A stretch of 64,000 nucleotides of DNA from Prosthecobacter sp. GTDB lineage: Bacteria > Verrucomicrobiota > Verrucomicrobiia > Verrucomicrobiales > Verrucomicrobiaceae. The notes beneath the pieces were generated by a model. That model did not search any database and was not told the DNA's origin. It was given only the letters and a program-made list of their open reading frames with translations. The stretch spans positions 1 to 64,000 of the forward strand of contig JAFMIR010000010.1 in assembly GCA_017853885.1 (NCBI GenBank). The letters are read 5' to 3'. The position numbers and the translations under genes are program-made. Numbering within the stretch: the stretch's first letter is position 1; the number at the start of each line of letters is the position of its first letter. Shown here piece after piece: positions 8,860 through 17,633 of this stretch.

Positions 8860-8876
8860 AGCATCTGGCGTGCCAG
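8860..8876 (-). promoter_or_regulatory. Sigma-54 (RpoN) -24/-12 promoter of glutamine synthetase
   Basis: Minus-strand sequence CTGGCACGCCAGATGCT matches the consensus YTGGCACGrNNNTTGCW at all but two positions, with the essential GG and GC exactly 10 bases apart. Predicted transcription start about base 8849, giving a leader of about 64 bases. The same stretch is part of a 9-bp inverted repeat (8861-8880), so a dyad operator is an alternative reading. Nitrogen-regulated GSII genes are classic sigma-54 targets. Confidence 0.7.
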
Positions 8877-9021
8877 ATGCGAGATGAATTTTACAGGACT
8901 TGTTTCGAAAATTCACAAGGGAAGGCGATATGCGGGCTGAAAATGCCCAAAATCCCCCCTTCATCCGTGCGATTTCTTGCCTCTACATTCTCCCCGACCT
9001 TGTCTAACCTCCTTACAAGCC

Positions 9022-10008
9022 ATGAAATCTGCCTTTCTGCAGTTTGCGAAGATAGGAAATCCCTCCGAAGTGCTCCAACTGGAGGAGAGGCACATAGCTC
9101 CGCCCACGGGCCATGAGGTTCTTGTGCGTATGCGCTACGCACCAGTGAACCCAGCTGACCTGAATTTCATGGAGGGTACCTATGGAAGGATCGCCACGCC
9201 ACCATGTATCCCCGGTCACGAAGGCTTTGGCGAGGTTGAGGCGCTGGGGCCGGATGTGCATTCTTTGCAAAAAGGTGATGTCGTTATTTCACTGTTAGGC
9301 ACCGGATGCTGGACACAGCATCTGATCGCGCCAGAGCATGCATTAGCAAAAGTACCTCAGCGCATTGATCCGGTGCAGGCGAGTATGCTGCGAGTGAATC
9401 CGGTGACCGCGTGGATCATGCTGAACGAGTTTGCGGACCTCGAACCCGGCTCGTGGGTGGTGCAAAATGCCGCGAATTCCGGTGTAGGCCGTGCTTTGAT
9501 CCAAACCGCTCGTCGGCTGGGTTTTCGGACGCTGAACTTCGTGCGTCGCGAGGAACTTTTTGCCGAGTTGAAGGGTCTCGGAGCCGACGAGGTGCTCCTG
9601 GATGCGGACGATGGATTGGCGCAAGCCAAGGTTATCCTCGGCAAGCAACCTGTTCGTCTGGCCGCTAACGCCGTAGGTGGTGACAGCGCCATCCGCCTGA
9701 TGGATCTCCTCTCCAGTGAAGGGGTGATGGTGACCTATGGTGCGATGAGCCGACGCAGTCTAAAGGTACCCAACAAATTTCTCATCTTCAAAAATCTCAA
9801 TCTTCGCGGACTGTGGGTGACGAAGTGGTTTGAAAAGGCTACGCGTGAGCAGCTATATGGAGTGTTGGAGCCACTCACCGAGATGATTCTCGCCAACGAA
9901 CTCGTGACTGCCGTTGACGAGATTGTGCCTTTTCAAAGGTATGAACGTGCCATCACACGGGCGCAGGAAAGTGGCCGCAGCGGGAAGGTGATTCTCGATT
10001 TCGCCTGA
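9022..10008 (+). CDS. 2-enoyl thioester reductase (MECR/Etr1-like MDR family)
   Basis: 328 residues from the ATG at MKSAFLQFAKIGNPSE; the upstream in-frame extension to 8977 is unsupported. It is a medium-chain dehydrogenase/reductase lacking the zinc ligands of alcohol dehydrogenases. YAPVNPADLNFMEGTYG (near residue 38) contains the Tyr and Asn used by mitochondrial-type trans-2-enoyl-ACP/CoA reductases; NAANSGVGRALIQTARRLG (near 148) is the NADPH-binding Rossmann loop; VMVTYGAMSRR and LRGLWVTKW are also MECR-like. The likely role is the last reductive step of fatty-acid chain elongation or related enoyl-thioester reduction. It is divergent from glutamine synthetase and convergent with the permease pair. 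Confidence 0.85.
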   Translation: MKSAFLQFAKIGNPSEVLQLEERHIAPPTGHEVLVRMRYAPVNPADLNFMEGTYGRIATPPCIPGHEGFGEVEALGPDVHSLQKGDVVISLLGTGCWTQHLIAPEHALAKVPQRIDPVQASMLRVNPVTAWIMLNEFADLEPGSWVVQNAANSGVGRALIQTARRLGFRTLNFVRREELFAELKGLGADEVLLDADDGLAQAKVILGKQPVRLAANAVGGDSAIRLMDLLSSEGVMVTYGAMSRRSLKVPNKFLIFKNLNLRGLWVTKWFEKATREQLYGVLEPLTEMILANELVTAVDEIVPFQRYERAITRAQESGRSGKVILDFA

Positions 10009-10019
10009 CCACAGCTGGC

Positions 10020-11228
10020 TCAGTAAATCATGGCATTATCTGGCGCAGTGGTTTCTTCGACTTTGGATACTTCAATCAGTGGAACGGTCTGGTCGCCCTC
10101 TTTTTTGTAACTGACTTTACCAGTGACTTTCACCCAGGTCATGTCTTTGAAGCCGGGAGCTTTCTTGCCAAAGTCGATCGGCACCGAGAAAGGGCGTGCA
10201 TCGGCAGCACAGCACTGCACAAGCATGCGGAAGATGCGCATGCGGTGGCCGTCAGCATTGTTGACCTTCTCCGGTAGCACTTGGGCGGTCGTCTCGATCA
10301 TCTGACCGGTGAGTACTCTTTGCACTTCGAGGTCGCCGCCGGTGTAGTAGATCTCTGGTACTTCGAGCAGGAAGTGACCTTCTTTATTTTGCGGGACCTG
10401 TGCCTTCAAGTCTTCCAAGCTGAAAGTGCCATAGCTTTTCGCTTCCTGTGGCGGTTTGGGGGCGTTAGCCGCATTCGGAGGCTCACCGGGCTTTGATGGA
10501 GGTGGCGGAGCACCGGGAATGGGCGGTGCTTTCTTGTCCGTTCCCGGCGCGGCGGCCACTGTGGCCGGCGGAAGATCCATCGGCGTCACTTTGGGCTCTG
10601 CACGCATTGGTGTGGTGGGTGCAGTGGACTTGTTTTTGAGTGAGAACTGATCGGCACGCGAGGTGTCGGCATAGTTGGGATTGTAGAGACCTTTGTTCAC
10701 CACTGCATTCGGGCTGTAACGGTCCGGTGTGAGAGTGGCGGCTAGGGTAATTGGCACGATCAGGATGAAGAGCGCCACGAGACGCCCGCCCCAGCCGCTT
10801 TCCTCCAAAATGCCATGGGCATGACCATGCGCACCATGATCATGTGAATGTGGGTGACCGCTACAGTCATGATCGTGTCTAGCCTCATCACTATGGGCAT
10901 GCCCGCATTTCGAATGATCGTGAGCATGGTGGTGATGATCGTGGTCACAGCAGCCTGCTTTATGCACATGTTCATGCTTTTGTGCGTCATCGTGATGGGA
11001 GTGATCATGCCCTTCGCAGCCGATGTCCTCGGCATTCATGGTGAGCAGATTAAAGAATGCGAGCACGCCAAGGCCAATTCCAGCGGCGAGCACCATGGGT
11101 CGGAAAATGCCATCCGGCGGCAGGTAGGCGTTGATGCGCTGGGTGATGTGGAAGAAAAGCATCACACCACCCCAGAGCAGGAGCGTGGCGACGCTAAGGA
11201 GGTGGATGAGGGTGCGGTTGCCTGACAT
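10020..11228 (-). CDS. TIGR03943-type putative permease subunit with His-rich metal-binding region
   Basis: 402 residues. Two N-terminal membrane segments (about residues 8-26 and 44-64) are followed by an extreme His/Asp/Cys-rich stretch (about residues 70-140, over 30 His, with HDHSHHDD, CCDHDHHHHAHDHSK and HSHDHGAHGHAHG), a third membrane segment (about 148-167), and a soluble C-terminal domain with MLVQCCAADARPFSVPI, the hallmark of TIGR03943. A Pro-rich linker lies near residues 225-260. The gene directly upstream encodes the DUF318-type permease partner (20 bases apart). In other bacteria such pairs are often under zinc-responsive control; the His tract suggests Zn, Ni or Co handling, which is inference. 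Confidence 0.85.
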   Translation of the reverse strand: MSGNRTLIHLLSVATLLLWGGVMLFFHITQRINAYLPPDGIFRPMVLAAGIGLGVLAFFNLLTMNAEDIGCEGHDHSHHDDAQKHEHVHKAGCCDHDHHHHAHDHSKCGHAHSDEARHDHDCSGHPHSHDHGAHGHAHGILEESGWGGRLVALFILIVPITLAATLTPDRYSPNAVVNKGLYNPNYADTSRADQFSLKNKSTAPTTPMRAEPKVTPMDLPPATVAAAPGTDKKAPPIPGAPPPPSKPGEPPNAANAPKPPQEAKSYGTFSLEDLKAQVPQNKEGHFLLEVPEIYYTGGDLEVQRVLTGQMIETTAQVLPEKVNNADGHRMRIFRMLVQCCAADARPFSVPIDFGKKAPGFKDMTWVKVTGKVSYKKEGDQTVPLIEVSKVEETTAPDNAMIY

Positions 11229-11248
11229 GGGCGTGGGAGGGGTAGGAG

Positions 11249-12232
11249 TTATCTGACGGCGAACTTCGAAATGAGATCAATCCACGGAACGGCAAGAAGG
11301 CCAATGAGCACAAAGAGTCCAATCAGGAAGCTAAGCACCACCTTTCGCTTGAAAACGCTGGAGTACATGAACAACAGCTTGATATCCATCATCGGGCCGA
11401 AGACGAGGAAGGCGAGCTTGGCGGCCATGCTGAAGGAGGCCATCGGCGCGGCGATGAAAGCATCCGATGTAGAGCAGAGGCTCAGAACCATGGCAAGGCC
11501 CATGATGGATGGCAGAGCCAGTAACTCACTTTTTGCGATGGTGTCGAGGATGGCCTGATCGACTCGGGTGTTGAATACGGAGGTGATTACTACACCAATG
11601 GCAAAATACATGCCGGTGTCCAAGAAGTCCCGCATGGCGGTGCGCATGGCATGAACCAGTTTGCCGTTGAAGGAGGCTTTAGGAGTGGAGTTGCTGTTTT
11701 CAGCGGCCTCAATACGAGCGGATTCTATCTCAGCGGTGATTCGCTCGCGGAGGATCTGAGAGGGTTTGAGGCGGATGAAAACCAAGCCGACAACGACAGC
11801 CACTACGTAACCAAGAGAAAGCCTTGCTAGGGTCATTGTCGCATTGCCGGGCGTGTCCCACGACCAGTTTTGGAACTCCTTGAACGCCGTGAGCGTGCTG
11901 AGTGCCACGATTGGGTTCACGATTGGGGCTGAGAGCATGTAGGTCACCGCGCAAGAAACTGGCAGCCCCTTTTGCACTAAACGGCGGATCACTGGCACGA
12001 TGGCGCATTCGCAAACCGGAAAAACAAGGCCGAGTAAGCCGGCCAAGAACGTCGAGATGACGCGGCTCTTTGGCAGCACACGTTCCAACAACCGTGCTGG
12101 TAGGAAGGCATCGATCACCCCCGAAAGCAGCGTGCCTAGCAGGATGTAAGGTGCGCCCTCGAAAACGATGCTCAGGAAGGCGACGTAAATGTCACCCGTG
12201 GGGCTGGGGGCGGGTAGTGCGGCGAAGGTCAT
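11249..12232 (-). CDS. Permease, DUF318/YraQ family
   Basis: 327 residues with about eight hydrophobic segments. The conserved loop LVFPVCECAIVPVIRRLVQKG near residue 70 contains the CEC motif typical of this permease family (related to ArsP), and SAPIVNPIVALSTLTAF follows. A cytoplasmic loop rich in charged residues (about 165-195) separates the two halves. It forms a two-gene unit with the downstream TIGR03943 subunit. Substrate is unknown; a metal or metal complex is likely given the His-rich partner. Confidence 0.87.
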   Translation of the reverse strand: MTFAALPAPSPTGDIYVAFLSIVFEGAPYILLGTLLSGVIDAFLPARLLERVLPKSRVISTFLAGLLGLVFPVCECAIVPVIRRLVQKGLPVSCAVTYMLSAPIVNPIVALSTLTAFKEFQNWSWDTPGNATMTLARLSLGYVVAVVVGLVFIRLKPSQILRERITAEIESARIEAAENSNSTPKASFNGKLVHAMRTAMRDFLDTGMYFAIGVVITSVFNTRVDQAILDTIAKSELLALPSIMGLAMVLSLCSTSDAFIAAPMASFSMAAKLAFLVFGPMMDIKLLFMYSSVFKRKVVLSFLIGLFVLIGLLAVPWIDLISKFAVR

Positions 12233-12303
12233 GTAACGTGACTTCTAAACGACGCCCGAGTGCCGCTTCAAGCGGGAAACCTGTTTTGATTTGGGGCTTG
12301 GTC

Positions 12304-13590
12304 TCAGGCGAGGGTTTCGCAAAGTATGCCCTCGAAGTCCTCGGCCATTCGAGACGAGCTGAAACGTGTGCGGACGTTGGCAATGCCGGTTTTGATGAGC
12401 TGATCACAGCGTCCACCATCAAGGAGGAGGCCTTCAAGAGCATCTGCGAGGGATCCTACATCATCGGGTTCGCAGAGGATGCCACCTCCGGTGGCCTCGA
12501 TTAGCTCGGGGAAAGCTCCGTGCCGTGGCTCTACAACGGGCACGCCGCTGGCAATCGCCTCGATGACATAGAGGCCGAAGGCCTCGCCATAGGTCGCCGG
12601 CACACTGAAGACCGTCAAGTCACGGAAGAAGTGCACCTTGTCTTTGAAGTCGAGGTTTGGCCGCCATTCGACACGTGAATCGCAACCGGCTGCCTTGAGC
12701 TTAGTCTTCTGTTCGATGATGTATTTCTCATCCGTCGATGTGGCTGCGCCACCGATCAAAAGCTTCAGGCGGGGCACGCTACCGCGTTTGACAAGTGCGA
12801 TGTAGGCATCGATCAACGTGGTGAGCCCCTTACCTTGGATCATACGCGCGAAGTAGCCGATGGTCGGCCAGTTCGGATCGGGAGAAGCTGTTGTGAAGCT
12901 GGTGGCATCGATGCCGTTGAAGAGGATCTTGATTTGGCACTCGGCGACATCGAGCCGTTGACGCATGTGGTTGGCGTAAAACTCGCTCGGGGCGATGAAG
13001 CGTCGCACACTACGGGCATTTCGCTTCATGGCTTCCCAGCATTGCTCGCGATACGGGTCCGGTAGGGTATCGAGGAAGCTATCTTCACCTTGCAGCGAAC
13101 AGACGACGGGGATGCCGAGTTCTTTTTCGATGGCGGGCGCGAGTCCTGTCAGCAGACTGTTTGATAGGGAAACAACGTCGAATTTCCCTTCATTCCGAAT
13201 CCAAGTGAGCAATTTTTTCCATTCACCCCATTGGCGTCCTTCAGCGCCCAAAAGAGACCCTAAAGTCATTTCCCCCAGTTTTTTTGCACGGGTCATGCCC
13301 ATACGCTTTGCAGCTTGGCGTAGGTGATCCGGTTTATTGAGCCATGTGTGGACGAACTTAGGCAGCTTGTGAAACCAGGTGAACTTCTGCTGCAGGTACA
13401 ACGAAATGCCTCCGATTTGCACGGGTAGCTCCTGCGCTCCGAATTCGCGGTCTGTCACCAGTGGCAGGTAGAGCGGTGCCATCAGCGCATCATGTTTGCG
13501 CACCCGGAGGGCCTTGATCAAGGCGTGATCGCGCAGACAAGATCCGCAGTGGAAGGTGCCGGTGCCGGGAGTGAGGTGGAGGATGCGCAT
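12304..13590 (-). CDS. Glycosyltransferase family 4 protein
   Basis: 428 residues with two Rossmann-like halves (GT-B). The N-terminus MRILHLTPGTGTFHCGSC matches the group of GT4 enzymes with a GxGxF/CGSC loop. The donor-binding half has GYFARMIQGKGLTTLIDAY (near residue 243), a Lys-containing GGAATSTDEKYI stretch, and EAFGLYVIEAIASGVPVVEP (near 343) with the paired Glu residues of retaining GT4 enzymes. It probably transfers a nucleotide sugar during envelope or exopolysaccharide synthesis. It lies 71 bases upstream of the permease pair on the same strand without obvious functional linkage. Confidence 0.9.
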   Translation of the reverse strand: MRILHLTPGTGTFHCGSCLRDHALIKALRVRKHDALMAPLYLPLVTDREFGAQELPVQIGGISLYLQQKFTWFHKLPKFVHTWLNKPDHLRQAAKRMGMTRAKKLGEMTLGSLLGAEGRQWGEWKKLLTWIRNEGKFDVVSLSNSLLTGLAPAIEKELGIPVVCSLQGEDSFLDTLPDPYREQCWEAMKRNARSVRRFIAPSEFYANHMRQRLDVAECQIKILFNGIDATSFTTASPDPNWPTIGYFARMIQGKGLTTLIDAYIALVKRGSVPRLKLLIGGAATSTDEKYIIEQKTKLKAAGCDSRVEWRPNLDFKDKVHFFRDLTVFSVPATYGEAFGLYVIEAIASGVPVVEPRHGAFPELIEATGGGILCEPDDVGSLADALEGLLLDGGRCDQLIKTGIANVRTRFSSSRMAEDFEGILCETLA

Positions 13591-13786
13591 GGGGATTTAG
13601 CTTATAAGATTGGGCCCCGCCGCACGCAAGTCTGCCGCGAAGCTTCAATGCTCCGCATGAATCGACAGTCGGAGGGTGCCAAAGATTTTCTTCATCTTGA
13701 GTGAATCGTCTGGGCGCAGAAGTAAACTCGAGTCAATCATTGATTCCGGGCTTGTGATCGTCGTTTTGAGAGGGATCGTATTAGCA

Positions 13787-14098
13787 ATGACAAACTTTGA
13801 TCAGGTACTAGGGATTTACATCGCAGTGCTGATTATTGGCGGCTTCGTTGAATCCGCGAGGTTAGGGGGTAAGGCTCCGCTGGTGGTAAACGGTCTTTGG
13901 GCGGTTCCTCTTGTATTGGCTGCTTGGGGAACCTTTGGGGTGTCTGAATCTCGAGCTGTGGCGCGTTTTGTTAGCGGTTGTTGTTTGGCTTTTTTCGCCT
14001 GCCGATGGTGGGTAAGCAGGAGCTTTATATCGAGTGGACTGATGGCGCTGGTTTTGCTAGTAATATGTGGGCTTCTCGCAGGTTTTGCCCACGAATAA
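13787..14098 (+). CDS. Small four-helix membrane protein, TMEM14/UPF0136-like
   Basis: 103 residues from the ATG at MTNFDQVLGIYIAVL; a longer frame from 13676 adds 37 less hydrophobic residues. Four hydrophobic segments are visible (about 8-22, 33-50, 60-75, 82-99). The layout GGFVESARLGGKAPLVVNG and the later CRWWVSRSFISSGLMALV resemble the G-S-loop and R-F-Y-x-S-x-K-F-x-P-x-G motifs of TMEM14 proteins. That family is poorly characterised in bacteria. It is isolated between two reverse-strand genes and looks lower in GC than they do. Coding status is likely, family assignment tentative. Confidence 0.6.
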   Translation: MTNFDQVLGIYIAVLIIGGFVESARLGGKAPLVVNGLWAVPLVLAAWGTFGVSESRAVARFVSGCCLAFFACRWWVSRSFISSGLMALVLLVICGLLAGFAHE

Positions 14099-14283
14099 GG
14101 TTCTGAGCGCTTCTTGGAAGATTCGTCCCCGTGCTCGATGGCTCTTTTCCATTCCCAGCTTGGCACACCTCATGTTTGGCTTAATGCATCATACCCGGTG
14201 TCCGATGGGTCTTCCCTGCACTTGAGGCATCATTTGTGATCAGCTGATGCCGATTTGCTTGGCACTGGGCGTGGATCCGAACT

Positions 14284-14829
14284 TCAAGTGTCTGCCAAGC
14301 CGCGGGCCATGACGACCTTCCCGGTGCGGACCGTTTCGACGATGTCAAACTTGCTCAGGAGACGAACGGCAGCATCAAGCTTATCGGTGTTTCCTGTGAT
14401 CATGGCCATCAGGCTGTCATCTTGCAGGTCGACAGTCTTGCCGGCGTAGTGTTCGATGATCTGTAGAATCTCAGTGCGGTCGGCGGCGCCGGCAGCAATT
14501 TTGATGAGGACAAGCTCCTTGGCGACAGCATCGCGATCGGTGTGCTCGATGCAGCTGATGACGTCAATGAGCTTATTGACCTGCATGATGATCTGGTGCA
14601 AGCCTTCAGGATGACCGCTAATGCCGATGGTCATCCGGCTGAAGCGCGGATCACGGGTCTGAGAGACGACGAGAGATTCAATGTTGAAGCCGCGGCGGCT
14701 GAAAACGGCGCAGATGCGGCCGAGGACACCTGGTTGATTATTCACCATGACACTGAGCGTGTGGATGTTGATGATATCCGCTTGCGGAGCAGGCTTTTTG
14801 TCGGTGGTGGCTGTGATTTTGTCGCTCAT
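14284..14829 (-). CDS. ilvN: Acetolactate synthase small (regulatory) subunit
   Basis: 181 residues. An N-terminal ACT domain (HTLSVMVNNQPGVLGRICAV and RGFNIESLVVSQTRDPRFSR, about residues 24-60) binds valine in this family; the C-terminal half (ELVLIKIAA, MAMITGNTDKLDAAVRLL) is the standard ALS_ss_C domain. It activates the large subunit and mediates feedback inhibition in valine, leucine and isoleucine synthesis. It is the last gene of an ilvB-methyltransferase-ilvN unit, starting 15 bases after the methyltransferase stop. Confidence 0.95.
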   Translation of the reverse strand: MSDKITATTDKKPAPQADIINIHTLSVMVNNQPGVLGRICAVFSRRGFNIESLVVSQTRDPRFSRMTIGISGHPEGLHQIIMQVNKLIDVISCIEHTDRDAVAKELVLIKIAAGAADRTEILQIIEHYAGKTVDLQDDSLMAMITGNTDKLDAAVRLLSKFDIVETVRTGKVVMARGLADT

Positions 14830-14844
14830 GGTCGTCGTGTCAGG

Positions 14845-15636
14845 TTAGTTTTTGGATTTTGAAACAAGGGCTTTTAGGCGCGCGCGCGCGATTTGGAGGT
14901 ATTTCGAGTCTTTTTCGATGCCAAGCCACTGGCGGCCGTTTTGCTGCGCTGCGAGCGCAGTGGTTCCTGACCCGAGGAAAGGGTCGATCACCATATCTCC
15001 AGTCTCGGTGCAGCAAAGAATGAGCTTTTCGATCAGTTGAATGGGTTTTTGCGAGGGGTGGCCGCACTTTTCGCTAGAGGTGCCTTTGAGGCTGGGGACG
15101 CGAAGAATGTTGGTGGCGTATTTGCCTTTTTTGAGATGGGCTTTTCTTGCCTCCATATCTTTGTAGCGAGGGTCTTTGAGATACCTCGTGATGGTGGCTT
15201 CGTTGTAAGGGATGCGGATGGCGTCTTTGATGAATTTGGCCTTTTCGCCTTTTCTCAAGACGAGGATCATTTCGTATTGCGGCGTGAAGCTGTCCCGGCG
15301 CTCATCATATCCGACCGCACGATCCCAGATAATGAGATCATGAAACGGATGCTGCAGGCTAAGACGGGACATGAGGTGGAGGAAGGTGTGTTCGCGCTTG
15401 CCTAGCTGTCCGAAGATGAAGCAGAGGCCGTCGTCACGAAGGACGCGCATGGATTCGCGCAGCCACGCTTCGGACCAAGCGAGGTAGTCGGCGGACGTTT
15501 TCCATTGGGTATCCCAAGCTTCATTTTCCAGAACATTGAAGTAAGGTGGATCGGCGATGATGGATTGTGCGCAGGCTGCAGGAATCTTTTTCAACTCGGC
15601 GAGGGCATCGCCGTGGATGATGCGGTTGGTTTTCAT
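14845..15636 (-). CDS. Site-specific DNA methyltransferase, YhdJ-like beta class (probable N6-adenine)
   Basis: 263 residues from the ATG at MKTNRIIHGDALAEL; a TTG eight codons upstream is the alternative. The N-terminus IIHGDALAELKKIPA is almost the same as E. coli YhdJ as I recall it. The catalytic motif IV is DPPY (near residue 30), and AdoMet-binding motif I FLGSGTT lies near residue 232, with HPSQKP just before it; order IV-then-I is the beta class. It lacks an adjacent restriction enzyme, so it looks like an orphan methylase. It lies between ilvB (stop 45 bases upstream) and ilvN (start 15 bases downstream) in the same direction. Recognition sequence cannot be read from the gene. Confidence 0.9.
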   Translation of the reverse strand: MKTNRIIHGDALAELKKIPAACAQSIIADPPYFNVLENEAWDTQWKTSADYLAWSEAWLRESMRVLRDDGLCFIFGQLGKREHTFLHLMSRLSLQHPFHDLIIWDRAVGYDERRDSFTPQYEMILVLRKGEKAKFIKDAIRIPYNEATITRYLKDPRYKDMEARKAHLKKGKYATNILRVPSLKGTSSEKCGHPSQKPIQLIEKLILCCTETGDMVIDPFLGSGTTALAAQQNGRQWLGIEKDSKYLQIARARLKALVSKSKN

Positions 15637-15681
15637 CGGGCCGTTCCACGATGCAGACAAGAGCCTTGGCGCCCTCTTGGA

Positions 15682-17409
15682 TCAGGTTGAGCCGGTGGGT
15701 TTTTCCATTTTGTGCTTTGGCGCTTCGAGGATCATATCCTCCAGAGCAGCTCCGGCTGGGATCATGGGGAAGACATTCTCGGCTTTGATACACTCAGCCT
15801 CAATGATGCACGGGCCGTCATTGTAATCGAGGGCTTGCTGAAGGATGCGTTCAACATCAGCAGGACGGCGGATGTGCCAGCCTTTGATGCCGTACGCTTC
15901 GCCGAGCTTCACAAAGTCGGGGTTACCAATGAGGTCGACACCGCTCTCTCGATTCTCAAAGAAGAGTTCTTGCCACTGCCGGACCATCCCAAGGTAACTG
16001 TTATTGAGGACAAGGATTTTGATGGGCAGCTTGTGAATCGCAGCGGTGGCGAGTTCAAAGAAGGTCATCTGGAAACCGCCATCGCCAACGACGCATGCGA
16101 CGAGTTTGTCTGGGCAGGCGAGCTGAGCACCGATGGCTGCAGGGAAGCCGAAACCCATCGTGCCTGCCCCACCGGAGCTGAGCCAATGATAACTCTCGTC
16201 GTTTTTATAGAATTGCGCCGCCCACATCTGGTGCTGACCGACATCAGTGGTGATGATGGCCTTGCCTTTGGTGAGATGGTAAAACTCGTCAATGACCTGC
16301 TGCATTCGCAGGCCTCCCTGCTTTTTGTAAGTGAGCGGGTATTTCTTCTTGTAGCCATCGAGGTGGGCGAGCCAATCTTTGGTGGGGAGCTTCTCAATAT
16401 GGGGAAGGAGATCGCGCAGCGCGGCTTTGGCATCGCCTTGAATTGCGACGTCCACCTTGATCATCTTGTTGAACTCTGCAGCATCGATGTCGACGTGGAT
16501 GATCTTCGCATTACGTCCAAACATGTGGGGCTTGCCAATGATGCGGTCATCAAAGCGGGAGCCAACGTTGAAAATGAGGTCTGCCTCAACCATCGCCTTG
16601 TTGGCGTAAGCAGTGCCGTGCATGCCCAGCATACCGAGCGATAGCGGGTGGGTTTCAGGGAAGACACCCTTGCCGAGCAGCGTGGTGGTGACTGGGCAAC
16701 CCAGGGTCTCGGCGAGGGTCATCAGTTCTTTGTCAGCTCGGGCGATCATCGCACCCTGACCGGCGAGGATGACCGGGCGCTTTGACGTGGCGAGCAAGCG
16801 GGCAGCTTCCTTGATGCTGGCCTGATCGATTTTGAAGTTTTCCTCGGGGTGGTAGCCTGGCAGGTCCATCGGCTCATCGAACGTGCCAGTGAAGGCTCCT
16901 TGGCTGATGTCTTTGGGAATGTCGATCAGCACCGGTCCGGGACGGCCGGTGGTGGCGATGTGATAGGCCTCACGAGCGATGCGTGGCAGAGCATTCGTCT
17001 GTTTGACCAAAAAATTGTGCTTCACCACCGGAGAGGTGATATTGAAAATATCGGCTTCTTGGAAGGCGTCCTTTCCAAGCATCCACGTGACCTGTTGACC
17101 GCAGAGGACAATCATTGGGACACTGTCCATCTGAGCGGTCATAATACCGGTGACGGTGTTGCCAGCCCCAGGGCCGGAGGTGACGAGCACAACGGCAGGC
17201 TTCCCAGTTGCGCGGGCGTAGCCGTCAGCCATGTGCACGGCACCCTGTTCGTGACGAACAAGGACAAATTTCATGTCCGTCTTCACCGTCTGCAGGGCGT
17301 CAAAGATTGGAATGGCCGCGCCGCCAGAGTAGCCGAACACATATTCAATGCCGAGATCGGCGAGGGTTTTGATGAGGGCTTGAGCGCCGTCCATTTTGGG
17401 TGAGTTCAT
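15682..17409 (-). CDS. ilvB: Acetolactate synthase large subunit
   Basis: 575 residues from the ATG at MNSPKMDGAQALIK; the upstream frame to 17496 has no family match. A thiamine-diphosphate enzyme: YVFGYSGGAAIPIFDAL (near residue 23), RHEQGAVHMADGYARATGK with the catalytic Glu (near 52), the FAD-region MLGMHGTAYANKAM, and the ThDP/Mg motif GDGGFQMTFFELATA (near 450) ending in NNSYLGMVRQWQ. It condenses pyruvate to acetolactate or with 2-ketobutyrate. The first gene of the ilvB-methyltransferase-ilvN transcript. Confidence 0.97.
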   Translation of the reverse strand: MNSPKMDGAQALIKTLADLGIEYVFGYSGGAAIPIFDALQTVKTDMKFVLVRHEQGAVHMADGYARATGKPAVVLVTSGPGAGNTVTGIMTAQMDSVPMIVLCGQQVTWMLGKDAFQEADIFNITSPVVKHNFLVKQTNALPRIAREAYHIATTGRPGPVLIDIPKDISQGAFTGTFDEPMDLPGYHPEENFKIDQASIKEAARLLATSKRPVILAGQGAMIARADKELMTLAETLGCPVTTTLLGKGVFPETHPLSLGMLGMHGTAYANKAMVEADLIFNVGSRFDDRIIGKPHMFGRNAKIIHVDIDAAEFNKMIKVDVAIQGDAKAALRDLLPHIEKLPTKDWLAHLDGYKKKYPLTYKKQGGLRMQQVIDEFYHLTKGKAIITTDVGQHQMWAAQFYKNDESYHWLSSGGAGTMGFGFPAAIGAQLACPDKLVACVVGDGGFQMTFFELATAAIHKLPIKILVLNNSYLGMVRQWQELFFENRESGVDLIGNPDFVKLGEAYGIKGWHIRRPADVERILQQALDYNDGPCIIEAECIKAENVFPMIPAGAALEDMILEAPKHKMEKPTGST

Positions 17410-17572
17410 GAGCTGGGGGTGAAAATCGTTGTTTAGGAGGGTAAAATGCTGTTGTGATTGAAATTCACAAGCCAAACTTTCATGATTTTGAGCCAAATGA
17501 AGCTTCCAAGGCTGATAATTTACTCGAAAATGAGCTTTTTGGACCGAATCAAGGGGCTTACCGCTTGTTTTG

Positions 17573-17588
17573 GTGCAAAAAGTTGCAC
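17573..17588. promoter_or_regulatory. Short perfect inverted repeat upstream of ilvB
   Basis: GTGCAA-AAAG-TTGCAC lies in the 224-base gap between the sigma factor stop and the ilvB start. It could be an operator for ilvB or a weak hairpin after the sigma factor gene. No leader peptide rich in branched-chain codons was seen near ilvB. Confidence 0.25.
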
Positions 17589-17633
17589 TTGGAGTAGTTC
17601 TGCATGCAAGCTAACTTCTTAATAAGACTCAAG

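Noticed and set aside
14158..14180. Sigma-54-like TTGGCAC before ilvN 3' end
   Set aside because: The -12 part lacks GC (GT at the right spacing) and there is no gene downstream on the plus strand.
15712..16644. 310-codon plus frame opposite ilvB
   Set aside because: Shadow of ilvB, with no recognisable domain.
17573..17588. Sigma-54 promoter for ilvB
   Set aside because: TGG and TTGC are present on the plus strand, but the GG-GC distance is 11 and the direction is away from ilvB.
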